Source of the DNA: Psychrosphaera ytuae | GTDB taxonomy: Bacteria > Pseudomonadota > Gammaproteobacteria > Enterobacterales > Alteromonadaceae | Reading direction: 5' to 3' | Length of the DNA stretch: 64,000 bases | Assembly: GCF_017638545.1 (NCBI RefSeq) | Contig: NZ_CP072110.1 | Coordinates: 1,364,001 to 1,428,000 of the forward strand | Shown here: one piece after another, positions 9,215 through 16,549 of the stretch | Position numbering within the stretch: position 1 is the stretch's first letter | Layout: every line of letters begins with the position of its first letter | Position numbers and translations under genes: made by a program | The notes under the pieces: model-generated | Told to the model about the DNA's origin: nothing | The model's database searches: none | Seen by the model: only the letters and a program-made list of their open reading frames with translations

Positions 9215-10078
9215 TTATTCTTCAAACATATATTGACTAAATAAGCCTTGAACTTGTGGCCATACAGGGCCAATTTTGCCGTTGTTAATCAAGGTACCCG
9301 CCACCTCGGTAACCGCTCCGACTTGCTTAGTTGCACTTGTTAACCAAACTTCATCAGCTGCCAGAAGCTCACTTCGGCTGATATCCGTTTCTTCAACTTT
9401 AAAGTCACTGTGTTTACGCAAAATATCCAGCAGCATAAGTCGAGTAATACCGGCAAGCTTGTGATTATCCAGCTTAGGGGTTTTGATTACACCGTCTTTA
9501 ACGATAAACACGTTACTTGATGAAGCTTCAGTCACAAAATCATTGTGGTCAAACAAAATAGTTTCATCAAACCCGTTGGCGTATCCTTGTTGGAAATGCA
9601 TAACATTGCCCAACAACGAGGTAGTCTTAATGTCACAGCGCTGCCATCTCAAATCTTGAGTCATATTAACGCGGTATGCTTTTGGTGCATCAACACTCGG
9701 TGGGGGAGCGATAGCAAAAGTGTGAATAAATAATGTCGGCTTACCCGTGTTTGTATATGCGTGGTAACGTTTCGCTTCGACCCCTCGAGATACTTGGATG
9801 TAAACACCTAAATTACCACCGTTTTCATCGTTGCTGTTTTCCGCTATAAGTCGATCACAAATATCGCGAAGCTCAGACTCGCTGTACCCTAAATTGATTT
9901 CTATTGTATCCAAACCGACAAACATCCGGGCAAGATGGGGTGCAAAACCAATATATTTACCATTGTACGAAGGAACAACCTCATACACACCATCACCAAA
10001 CAAAAATCCACGATCCATTGGTGAGATTTTAGCTTGTTCTGCTGGCATGAATTCGCCATTTAGGAATACTGTATTCAT
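9215..10078 (-). CDS. dat: PLP-dependent class IV aminotransferase, probable D-amino acid transaminase
   Basis: A 287-residue fold-type IV aminotransferase. Visible family marks are the N-terminal stretch DRGFLFGDGVYE (22-33), the Schiff-base lysine at about 151 (CDIKTTSLLGNV) and the PLP-contacting TEASSSNVF (about 183-191). Length and the DRGFLFGDGVYEV form favour D-amino acid transaminase over BCAT or aminodeoxychorismate lyase, but the specificity is inferred. Such an enzyme would interconvert D-Ala and D-Glu with their keto acids. It lies 57 bases behind the GH3 gene and 13 before the epsilon-subunit gene on the same strand. With its cell-wall-degrading neighbours, use of wall-derived D-amino acids is a reasonable guess. 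Confidence 0.87.
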   Translation of the reverse strand: MNTVFLNGEFMPAEQAKISPMDRGFLFGDGVYEVVPSYNGKYIGFAPHLARMFVGLDTIEINLGYSESELRDICDRLIAENSNDENGGNLGVYIQVSRGVEAKRYHAYTNTGKPTLFIHTFAIAPPPSVDAPKAYRVNMTQDLRWQRCDIKTTSLLGNVMHFQQGYANGFDETILFDHNDFVTEASSSNVFIVKDGVIKTPKLDNHKLAGITRLMLLDILRKHSDFKVEETDISRSELLAADEVWLTSATKQVGAVTEVAGTLINNGKIGPVWPQVQGLFSQYMFEE

Positions 10079-10135
10079 TTGTAGGGTATCTTTACATTCA
10101 TTTTTATATTAGCCACATAATATCAACTGTTTCCG

Positions 10136-12106
10136 CTAAACAGAATCAATGTCGACGGGTAATTGCGCACTATTTTTTATTTTACCTAATAGTGCCTTAG
10201 CAAGCGCATCAAACACGGGTGAGTAAATCAACGTTGAAGGGCCTGCCTCTTTGTTAACACTGGTCTCTTCAATAACGTTGTATGAAAAGGTCGCAAACTG
10301 CCAGTCTAGGTCATTTGGGTAATACTTGAGATCATAAGGAGCACGAAGACTAACTACTGCGGTTTTCATTGGTTGTAGTTTTGCCATTTGTATTAACGCC
10401 AAGTTATTACTGAGTATGGCCTTAGCCGTCAGTGATTTTAATAATCGTCTTTGATCTGGGTCGACACCAACCATCTCGGGGTTGGCTTGCCTCGGAGTTA
10501 AACTCGACACTAACAGGGCATCGTATTTAGCCATTAGCTTTTGCAACTCAAGTTTGGAGGCCTTAGATTTTAACGCATCATTAAGTTGCTGGATGTCCCA
10601 ACACAAGTGGTTTGATGAAAGTTGCTTTTGTAGACCACTGAGTAACGCACGACATTTACCACTATCTGGCATCACTGCAAACAAGCGCTGTTGTTTGGTC
10701 ATCAGGGGGCCTGTGGTTTTGTTTTTATTCGATAAAGACGACATATACACACTTTGCTCGGCAATGGTCTGAGCCAAGATTCTGCTTTGTTTTTCTATCT
10801 CTGACAAAGGTGGCAATCGTTTTTTGCGCGCCAGCTTCCGTTTTATCGCTGTGATGCGCTGGTAAGAGGCATAAACTTCATCCCGTTTGATATCATCACT
10901 CAACACCATAAACTCAATGGCTCTAAGAGTTTGATCAAGTGTGTTTAAAGATGCCGGTGAGTCGATTACCAACGGCATTAACGCAATATCGGCACCAGCC
11001 TTAAACGCATTGCGAATTGCCTGCTCTGGCTCAAAAAAACGACTTATCGCCGCCATGTCTAACGCGTCGGTAATAATAAGACCTTCAAAGCCAAATTCGC
11101 CCCTTAGCATATCGGTCAAAATCGCCCGAGAAAAAGTAGCGGGAACTAAAATATCATCGCCGTTTTTGGTCGTCACCTTTGTCTCATCAAGCTCGGGAAA
11201 TTGGATGTGTGCAGACATAACAAAGTCGGGTTGTGCTTCTGTTATGATCTTTTTAAAAGGGGCAAGTTCTGTTGAAGTTACCTGAGGTTTGGTTTTGATC
11301 ACTCGTGGTAACCCCGTATGGCTGTCTACATTAGTATCACCATGGCCCGGAAAATGTTTAATTGCCGCCGAGATAGATTGTTGTAGACCATTAACGGCGT
11401 ACTTACCTAGATTGGCAACCCGAGTGGGATTATCACCAAAAGAACGAATATTGATCACAGGGTTTTGAGCGTTGTTATTGACATCAACATTAGGCGCAAA
11501 ATTAACGTTGAAGCCCAATGACATCAGAGCTTGACCTGTTTGACGATAGCTTTGCTCAGTTAACTGTTTGCCCAGCGTCTTGTCGCCAGCATAAATGGCG
11601 CCTAGTGGCATATTGCCAGGAAATGCTGTGACTTTGTCCCGAGGTAATCGAGCAACTCGACCATTCTCCTGATCAATACCGACAAACATTGGCAGCTCAG
11701 AGTTAATGCTTTTGAGTTCAGTTGTCAGCGCTTTTATTTGAGGCAGATCTTTTAAATTTTCTGAAAATAAAATGACGCCACCTATGTGTTGTTGTTGCAG
11801 AGCGCTTTTCAGTTCAGGAGTTAATTGGAGTAATGGTGTCCGACAGTCTTTTTTGGTTGCCTGTGGGCCATTAACTGAAGGACAATAAAAGCGTAAATCG
11901 AGCATGATTTTTTGACCGATGGCTTTTGGTAACCATTGTTCTATATTTGCCTGAGCTTTGGCCGAATCCGATGCAAACGCCGTTAATGGTCCCGTTGCGA
12001 TAACCAACAAAAAAAGCGAAGCAACAAAGTTAGAGAAGACAGGTACTCCCAAAAAAGACTCCTTGGTTAGGTTTTCATCCTGACGGCTTTCTAGTACATT
12101 CGTCAT
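10136..12106 (-). CDS. Exported GH3 beta-N-acetylhexosaminidase (NagZ-like, two-domain)
   Basis: A glycoside hydrolase family 3 protein of about 656 residues. The N-terminal catalytic barrel has the NagZ-type KHFPGHGDTNVDSH motif (His/Asp acid-base loop) and the nucleophile region GLIITDALDM. A second C-terminal domain follows, as in the exported two-domain Bacillus subtilis NagZ rather than the short cytoplasmic E. coli enzyme. It should release GlcNAc from the non-reducing ends of muropeptides. The start was set at 12106, which leaves a plausible signal peptide (FSNFVASLFLLVIATGPLTAFA). The longer frame would run into the divergent kinase-MurQ gene. Only 21 bases separate the two start codons, so their promoters must overlap coding DNA. 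No strong ribosome site is visible. Confidence 0.88.
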   Translation of the reverse strand: MTNVLESRQDENLTKESFLGVPVFSNFVASLFLLVIATGPLTAFASDSAKAQANIEQWLPKAIGQKIMLDLRFYCPSVNGPQATKKDCRTPLLQLTPELKSALQQQHIGGVILFSENLKDLPQIKALTTELKSINSELPMFVGIDQENGRVARLPRDKVTAFPGNMPLGAIYAGDKTLGKQLTEQSYRQTGQALMSLGFNVNFAPNVDVNNNAQNPVINIRSFGDNPTRVANLGKYAVNGLQQSISAAIKHFPGHGDTNVDSHTGLPRVIKTKPQVTSTELAPFKKIITEAQPDFVMSAHIQFPELDETKVTTKNGDDILVPATFSRAILTDMLRGEFGFEGLIITDALDMAAISRFFEPEQAIRNAFKAGADIALMPLVIDSPASLNTLDQTLRAIEFMVLSDDIKRDEVYASYQRITAIKRKLARKKRLPPLSEIEKQSRILAQTIAEQSVYMSSLSNKNKTTGPLMTKQQRLFAVMPDSGKCRALLSGLQKQLSSNHLCWDIQQLNDALKSKASKLELQKLMAKYDALLVSSLTPRQANPEMVGVDPDQRRLLKSLTAKAILSNNLALIQMAKLQPMKTAVVSLRAPYDLKYYPNDLDWQFATFSYNVIEETSVNKEAGPSTLIYSPVFDALAKALLGKIKNSAQLPVDIDSV

Positions 12107-12127
12107 AGCATACAGGATAACAGTTTT

Positions 12128-14233
12128 ATGAAATATATCATTGCGATAGACGGCGGAGGTAGCAAAACCCTTGGCCACGTGTACCCAAGCGATGCGTTCA
12201 GTCCATTCACCCAAGAACACAGTACCGATAGCGCCTTACTCAAAGGTGAAATAACCCCAATTTGTTCGTATCGGTCAGGTGCAAGTAGCTTATCGGCAGA
12301 TTTTACGCAAAGTATCAATACCCTTGTTGAGTTGATTGACTGTCTTATCGACCAGGTCAGTGAGTCAATAACTAACGGACCAATGCCCGATTTTGTTGTT
12401 TCTCTCGGACTCGCTGGTGCCGGTTCCAAAGCCTTGACTCAAAAAGCACTGACTGCTCTGCAATCTGAACTGTTCAAACGCGACAGTGCTGTGTGTCAGC
12501 TGATATTAATGGAAGACTCGGTATCTAGCTTACTAGGAGCAACCTTGATCGCTCATTCAAAGCTGATCCATTCCGAATCCGTTCGCTTAGTCACCTTAGG
12601 TACAGGTTCTTTTGTTGCCACCTATCACCAAGACTCAACGGTCCATTTTACTGGTGGCTGGGGTTTTCCTATTGGCGATGAAGGCGGTGGTGCACGTCTA
12701 GGTCAATTAGCAGTTAGGGCTTATTTGCAATATTTAGACAAATACCAAGCAAGCAATAGTAACGACGCCAAACTATCAGAAAACCCTTCTGATTTTATCA
12801 ACGATTTAGCGACCTCTCTTGGTAAAAATCGCACCGATGTACTTGCCTGGTTGAGCAACGCCAAACAAAGTGATTATGCGCAGCTCGCGCCTTTAGTGGT
12901 TGATGCTATCAACTTACCGTCACCGTGCTCAAATGCGCAGTATGTCTGGCAGCAGCATTTACAATTAGTGAGAGAATTATTACCTACGACAAACTCAAAC
13001 ACCTTTGTGACCGGGGGCTTGGCAAAAGCGACACTGGAATACTTACAAGACATGGGCTGTGGCTCTCTTACCTATTTGCCCCAACCTTCGATTACAGGGG
13101 CCGCATTCGCCGCATGTTTATTTGGACCATGGCAAGTACAAGCAGACAAATACTATCAGCTTCGAAATGACTTTAAGCAATTTGTTTCAACCTTGTCAGT
13201 TGATTCAAATGCATTGACGACCTCTTATTCACACAGCCAATCATTGCAGAGCGATGTTAGTTCATCTGACTCAACTGATTCTTCTGAGTCAAGGCTTACT
13301 CCACTTGAGCAACTCGTTTCCGAGTCTCGAAATCCTAATTCGATGACCCTTGATGAAATGAATAGTGAACAAATTGTCCACTTGATGAACCAAGAAGATA
13401 ACCAAATCGCTGAGAGTCTAAAACCCGTCTTACCCCAAATTGGTCTTGCGATTGATCTCATCGTAACTCAACTCAAACTCGGTGGAAGATTAATTTATAT
13501 GGGCGCAGGTACCAGCGGTCGTCTTGGTGTACTTGATGCAGTAGAGTGCCCACCAACCTTTAGCACCAAGTCTGAACAAGTTATTGGCTTAATAGCTGGC
13601 GGTAATACTGCCATGTTCAAAGCCGTCGAAGGCGCTGAAGACAACGAACAAATGGGCAAAGACGACTTGCACCATTTGCGCTTAACGCCGAATGACGTTG
13701 TCGTTGGCATTGCTGCAAGTGGCCGAACACCTTACGTCATTGGAGGCATAGAATATGCTAACCAAATCGGTGCACCAACCATAACTGTTACATGTAACCC
13801 GACAGCAACACTTAACCAACTGAGTAGCGTCGCCATTGCCGCCAACGTAGGACCAGAAATACTCACAGGCTCTACTCGACTAAAAGCGGGTACCGCTCAA
13901 AAGCTTATCCTCAATCGACTAAGTACTGGCTCTCTAGTGCAACTTGGCAAGTGTTACGAAAACCTCATGGTCGACGTAAATGTGTCTAACAACAAACTAA
14001 CATTACGAGCAATTCGAATCATAGAACAAGCTTTGAAATGTGATAAACAGCGCGCCGAGCAGCTACTCGAGCAAAGTGATAACAACGTTAAGCTTGCGAT
14101 TTTAATGGGCAAGCTCAACCTGACTAAATCACAAGCCGAGCAACGACTAGAAAACGCCAATGGTTTTTTGAGACTGGCCGAAAAACACAGCGGTGACACC
14201 CCTGAAGACGTTAAAGAAATGACGGATAACTAA
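12128..14233 (+). CDS. murQ: Fusion of BadF/BadG-type sugar kinase (MurNAc/GlcNAc kinase) and MurNAc-6-phosphate etherase
   Basis: A 701-residue fusion. Residues about 1-340 form an ASKHA kinase of the BadF/BadG/NagK type: phosphate loop IAIDGGGSKT (5-14), LGTGSFVA (157-164) and GGWGFPIGDEGGGARLG (176-192). A Ser-rich linker (about 356-388) joins it to a complete MurQ etherase (390-701) with the SIS-domain stretch YMGAGTSGRLG (457-467) and AVECPPTF (471-478). Together they could phosphorylate MurNAc and then split the lactyl ether to GlcNAc-6-phosphate and lactate in the cytoplasm. That removes the need for a MurP-type PTS, which makes MurNAc-6-phosphate directly in E. coli. Neighbouring exported GH3 and NamZ-like enzymes would supply the sugar. 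The kinase substrate (MurNAc, GlcNAc or both) is inferred. Confidence 0.93.
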   Translation: MKYIIAIDGGGSKTLGHVYPSDAFSPFTQEHSTDSALLKGEITPICSYRSGASSLSADFTQSINTLVELIDCLIDQVSESITNGPMPDFVVSLGLAGAGSKALTQKALTALQSELFKRDSAVCQLILMEDSVSSLLGATLIAHSKLIHSESVRLVTLGTGSFVATYHQDSTVHFTGGWGFPIGDEGGGARLGQLAVRAYLQYLDKYQASNSNDAKLSENPSDFINDLATSLGKNRTDVLAWLSNAKQSDYAQLAPLVVDAINLPSPCSNAQYVWQQHLQLVRELLPTTNSNTFVTGGLAKATLEYLQDMGCGSLTYLPQPSITGAAFAACLFGPWQVQADKYYQLRNDFKQFVSTLSVDSNALTTSYSHSQSLQSDVSSSDSTDSSESRLTPLEQLVSESRNPNSMTLDEMNSEQIVHLMNQEDNQIAESLKPVLPQIGLAIDLIVTQLKLGGRLIYMGAGTSGRLGVLDAVECPPTFSTKSEQVIGLIAGGNTAMFKAVEGAEDNEQMGKDDLHHLRLTPNDVVVGIAASGRTPYVIGGIEYANQIGAPTITVTCNPTATLNQLSSVAIAANVGPEILTGSTRLKAGTAQKLILNRLSTGSLVQLGKCYENLMVDVNVSNNKLTLRAIRIIEQALKCDKQRAEQLLEQSDNNVKLAILMGKLNLTKSQAEQRLENANGFLRLAEKHSGDTPEDVKEMTDN

Positions 14234-14260
14234 TTAAACTTTGGACGGTTTCAGAAAAAA

Positions 14261-15592
14261 ATGACAATAAGTAATCACCAAAACATTCATTCTGTTTTAG
14301 CCAAGCTCACTAACCGCGTCATCCTTAGAGCTTTGTTTGTTATGGCTTTTTTTGTGACCAGCTGGGGTGTTGTAGGTATAGCAATGCCTACTTCTGCCAA
14401 TGACACACCTCTTTTAACAGGTGCAGAACAACCTCACTTATACCTGCCGCTTATCAAAAACAAACGCGTGGGTCTTGTTGTTAACCAAACATCCATCATT
14501 ACCAAAGGTCAAATTCCAAACCAGCATTTGGTCGACGAGTTGTTAAAAAACCAAGTACAAGTCGTCAGACTATTTGCCCCTGAGCACGGTATCCGCGGTA
14601 CCCTAAGTGCTGGTGAAACCTTTAACTCGAGTGTTGACCCTGTTACTGGACTTCCTATCGTTTCTATTTATGGTCGTTCAAAACGCCCTAATCGAGAGGT
14701 GATTGAAGATCTTGATGTGTTGATTTTTGACATTCAAGACGTCGGTGCGCGCTTTTATACATACATAAACAGCTTGTTTTATATGATGCAAGCGGCGCAA
14801 CAAGCAAATATCGAGTTTGTTGTTTTGGACCGACCTAACCCACACATCAGTACCGTTTCTGGGCCTATGCTCGATGCAAAATTTCGGTCTTTTGTCGGCT
14901 TGTTACCGATTCCCATGGTGCACGGAATGACGGTGGGTGAAATCGCAAAAATGGCCGTAGGTGAAGACTGGCTAAATTCAATAGACCCCTTGTTAATCGA
15001 AGGTTCAACACCTCAATCCAGTGACAAGTCTAAGCTCAAATTAACAGTAATCCCGGTCCGCAATTACACTCGCAGTACTGAATACACCTTACCTGTTGCA
15101 CCGAGCCCTAATTTACCCAATCAACAAGCAATTAGGCTGTACCCAAGTCTTTGCTTATTTGAGGCGACACCTATAAGCATTGGTCGCGGTACTGATTTTC
15201 CGTTTCAAGTTATTGGCCATCACCAAGCGCATAGTGGCGACTTTGAGTTTACCCCAGAAGTAAAGCCACTCGCCGCCAAAAATCCAAAGTTAAAAGGCAT
15301 AAAGCTAACAGGGCAAGACTTGCGAAGTACTGAGATCGAACACCTCAATTTGAGTTACTTGTTAGATTGGTATAAACAATTTGAGCGGTATAATCTATCG
15401 GTCGAAAACCTTGAACAAAAAGATACTTTAACTTTTTTTAGCCGGGCAGATTTTTTTGATAAGTTGGCCGGAACTGACCAACTTCGCAAGCAAATTGAAA
15501 AAGGGATGTCGGAACAAGAAATTAAAGTGAGTTGGCAACCGGCACTCGATGTTTTTGAGCGCCAGCGTCAACCTTATCTTTTGTATCCTTGA
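14261..15592 (+). CDS. namZ: DUF1343 protein, probable exo-beta-N-acetylmuramidase NamZ (GH171)
   Basis: A 443-residue exported protein: a charged N-terminus, a hydrophobic helix near 23-40, and a likely cleavage after about residue 46. The rest is a DUF1343 domain, recognisable by VGLVVNQTSI, FAPEHGIRG, DVLIFDIQDVGARFYTYI and IGRGTDFPFQVIG. B. subtilis NamZ of this family removes terminal MurNAc from peptidoglycan fragments and defines GH171. It lies 27 bases behind the kinase-MurQ fusion on the same strand, so the two are probably one transcript. The pathway order would be: GH3 and NamZ trim wall fragments outside, then the fusion enzyme processes MurNAc inside. The MurNAc importer is not in the window. 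Confidence 0.87.
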   Translation: MTISNHQNIHSVLAKLTNRVILRALFVMAFFVTSWGVVGIAMPTSANDTPLLTGAEQPHLYLPLIKNKRVGLVVNQTSIITKGQIPNQHLVDELLKNQVQVVRLFAPEHGIRGTLSAGETFNSSVDPVTGLPIVSIYGRSKRPNREVIEDLDVLIFDIQDVGARFYTYINSLFYMMQAAQQANIEFVVLDRPNPHISTVSGPMLDAKFRSFVGLLPIPMVHGMTVGEIAKMAVGEDWLNSIDPLLIEGSTPQSSDKSKLKLTVIPVRNYTRSTEYTLPVAPSPNLPNQQAIRLYPSLCLFEATPISIGRGTDFPFQVIGHHQAHSGDFEFTPEVKPLAAKNPKLKGIKLTGQDLRSTEIEHLNLSYLLDWYKQFERYNLSVENLEQKDTLTFFSRADFFDKLAGTDQLRKQIEKGMSEQEIKVSWQPALDVFERQRQPYLLYP

Positions 15593-15602
15593 TATGTGGG
15601 GA

Positions 15603-16214
15603 TTAATAAAACATTAATCGCCACAACCAACTCGAGTTAAGGTAGTCTTCGCAGCCTCGTAATTGTTGGGCGTAGCGTTTGGCTCGGGCGTCGACTTTTT
15701 TAGCAACTTTTACTAACCAAGCTTTTTTGCGATAAGTTTTGCGCTTATAGCCACCCCAACCTTCGTGATAATTGAGATATTGATTTTTGGCATCCCACTT
15801 AGACACCTTATTTATGCGATAGGTTTTGTTTGTATACCAACCCATAAAATCAACGGCATCTTCAAAATCATCTCGGTCAGCCCAGCTATTACCAGATTCT
15901 CTTTTGTATTCGTCCCAAGTGCCCGTTTTGGCCTGTGAATAACCATACGCTGAGCTTGCTCGGCCTATTGGAATAAAGCCCAAAAAGTATTCCATCGGTG
16001 GTGCGGCATCTGCTTTAAACGAACTCTCTTGATACATCATAGCCATCACCACGTGGATCGGCGTGCCCCAGCGATCATTCATATCATTGGCGTCATCCCA
16101 CCAATCTTCACGCTCTTTGAAGATCTCACAAACGTTTGAAATGTTTTTAGGTTGAGGGGTGGTACAGGAGGCAAGTAGAAATGGAAAAATCAGCGCAATT
16201 AAAAACTTTTTCAT
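15603..16214 (-). CDS. Lytic transglycosylase-like lipoprotein (SLT-type domain)
   Basis: A lipoprotein of about 203 residues. Starting at ATG 16214 gives a short signal peptide with lipobox LLASC at residues 13-17, which is why this start was chosen over one 16 codons upstream. The mature part has a goose-lysozyme-like pattern: AMMYQESSFKADA with the probable catalytic Glu, then SAYGYSQAKTGTWDEY, then YLNYHEGWGGY. That resembles the SLT fold of lytic transglycosylases, which cut between MurNAc and GlcNAc. It converges on namZ with a 10-base gap. Its own promoter must lie in or beside the first small RNA gene, which is divergent from it. Confidence 0.82.
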   Translation of the reverse strand: MKKFLIALIFPFLLASCTTPQPKNISNVCEIFKEREDWWDDANDMNDRWGTPIHVVMAMMYQESSFKADAAPPMEYFLGFIPIGRASSAYGYSQAKTGTWDEYKRESGNSWADRDDFEDAVDFMGWYTNKTYRINKVSKWDAKNQYLNYHEGWGGYKRKTYRKKAWLVKVAKKVDARAKRYAQQLRGCEDYLNSSWLWRLMFY

Positions 16215-16233
16215 ATTATTTTCACTACATTTT

Positions 16234-16259
16234 GAACTTTTTGTGAGAAGCGTGTCTAA
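16234..16259 (+). promoter_or_regulatory. Sigma-E-type promoter of small RNA 1
   Basis: GAACTT (16234-16239) and TCTAA (16255-16259) are separated by exactly 15 bases. These match the sigma-E (RpoE, extracytoplasmic stress) -35 GGAACTT and -10 TCTAA/TCTGA elements. The same two boxes at the same spacing precede the second copy 192 bases downstream. Predicted start of transcription is about 16264-16267. Confidence 0.72.
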
Positions 16260-16263
16260 CAAA

Positions 16264-16332
16264 GTATTAACAGAGTTTTTCCCTGAAATTGTTGTTATCT
16301 TCGACGAGTAATTAATTTACTCGTTTTTTTTT
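16264..16332 (+). ncRNA. MicA-like small RNA, copy 1
   Basis: A predicted transcript of about 67-69 nt between a sigma-E-type promoter and an intrinsic terminator. The terminator stem is ACGAGTAA (16304-16311) with TTACTCGT (16317-16324), followed by nine T. Its middle reads TTTTTCCCTGAAATTG, close to the TCATCCCTGAATTC part of enterobacterial MicA as I recall that sequence. It shares the promoter boxes, the CCCTG core, TTGTTGTTA and a CGAGTA stem with copy 2. No reading frame of note is present. If real, it is a sigma-E-induced Hfq-type repressor of outer-membrane protein mRNAs; the targets cannot be read from here. Confidence 0.68.
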
Positions 16333-16425
16333 GCTTTTTGAAATTATTCGCCTGTTTTTTACGTTATTTAATTTAATTGTAATCAAGGCTTTGTAAAATA
16401 ATTACGATTTTTCTTAAAAAAGATC

Positions 16426-16451
16426 GAACTTTCCAGAAAAGAGCTGTCTAA
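16426..16451 (+). promoter_or_regulatory. Sigma-E-type promoter of small RNA 2
   Basis: GAACTT (16426-16431) and TCTAA (16447-16451) are again 15 bases apart, identical in layout to the promoter of copy 1. A start about 7 bases past the -10 would fall at 16458, so the RNA would begin GAAAG, as enterobacterial MicA does. Confidence 0.74.
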
Positions 16452-16457
16452 CATAGT

Positions 16458-16530
16458 GAAAGCAGTTTTTTTCATTCCCTGGAAGTTGTTGTTAGTTTGG
16501 CGAGTACCTATACGTACTCGCCTTTTTTTT
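16458..16530 (+). ncRNA. MicA-like small RNA, copy 2
   Basis: Predicted about 73-nt RNA, the usual MicA length (72-74 nt). It begins GAAAGCAG, continues TTTCATTCCCTGGAAGTT (MicA as remembered: ATCATCATCCCTGAATT), and ends in a strong terminator. The stem is GGCGAGTAC (16499-16507) with GTACTCGCC (16514-16522), followed by eight T. In E. coli micA lies between luxS and gshA, transcribed opposite to both. Here the two copies lie one gene away from gshA in the same relative orientation. Together with copy 1 they fill the 335-base gap between the lipoprotein and S10 peptidase genes. Confidence 0.73.
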
Positions 16531-16549
16531 GCTTGTAAAAGCTGTGTTA

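Noticed and set aside
12107..12220. A longer N-terminus for the GH3 enzyme
   Set aside because: It would overlap the start of the divergent kinase-MurQ gene, has no likeness to GH3 enzymes and would bury the signal peptide.
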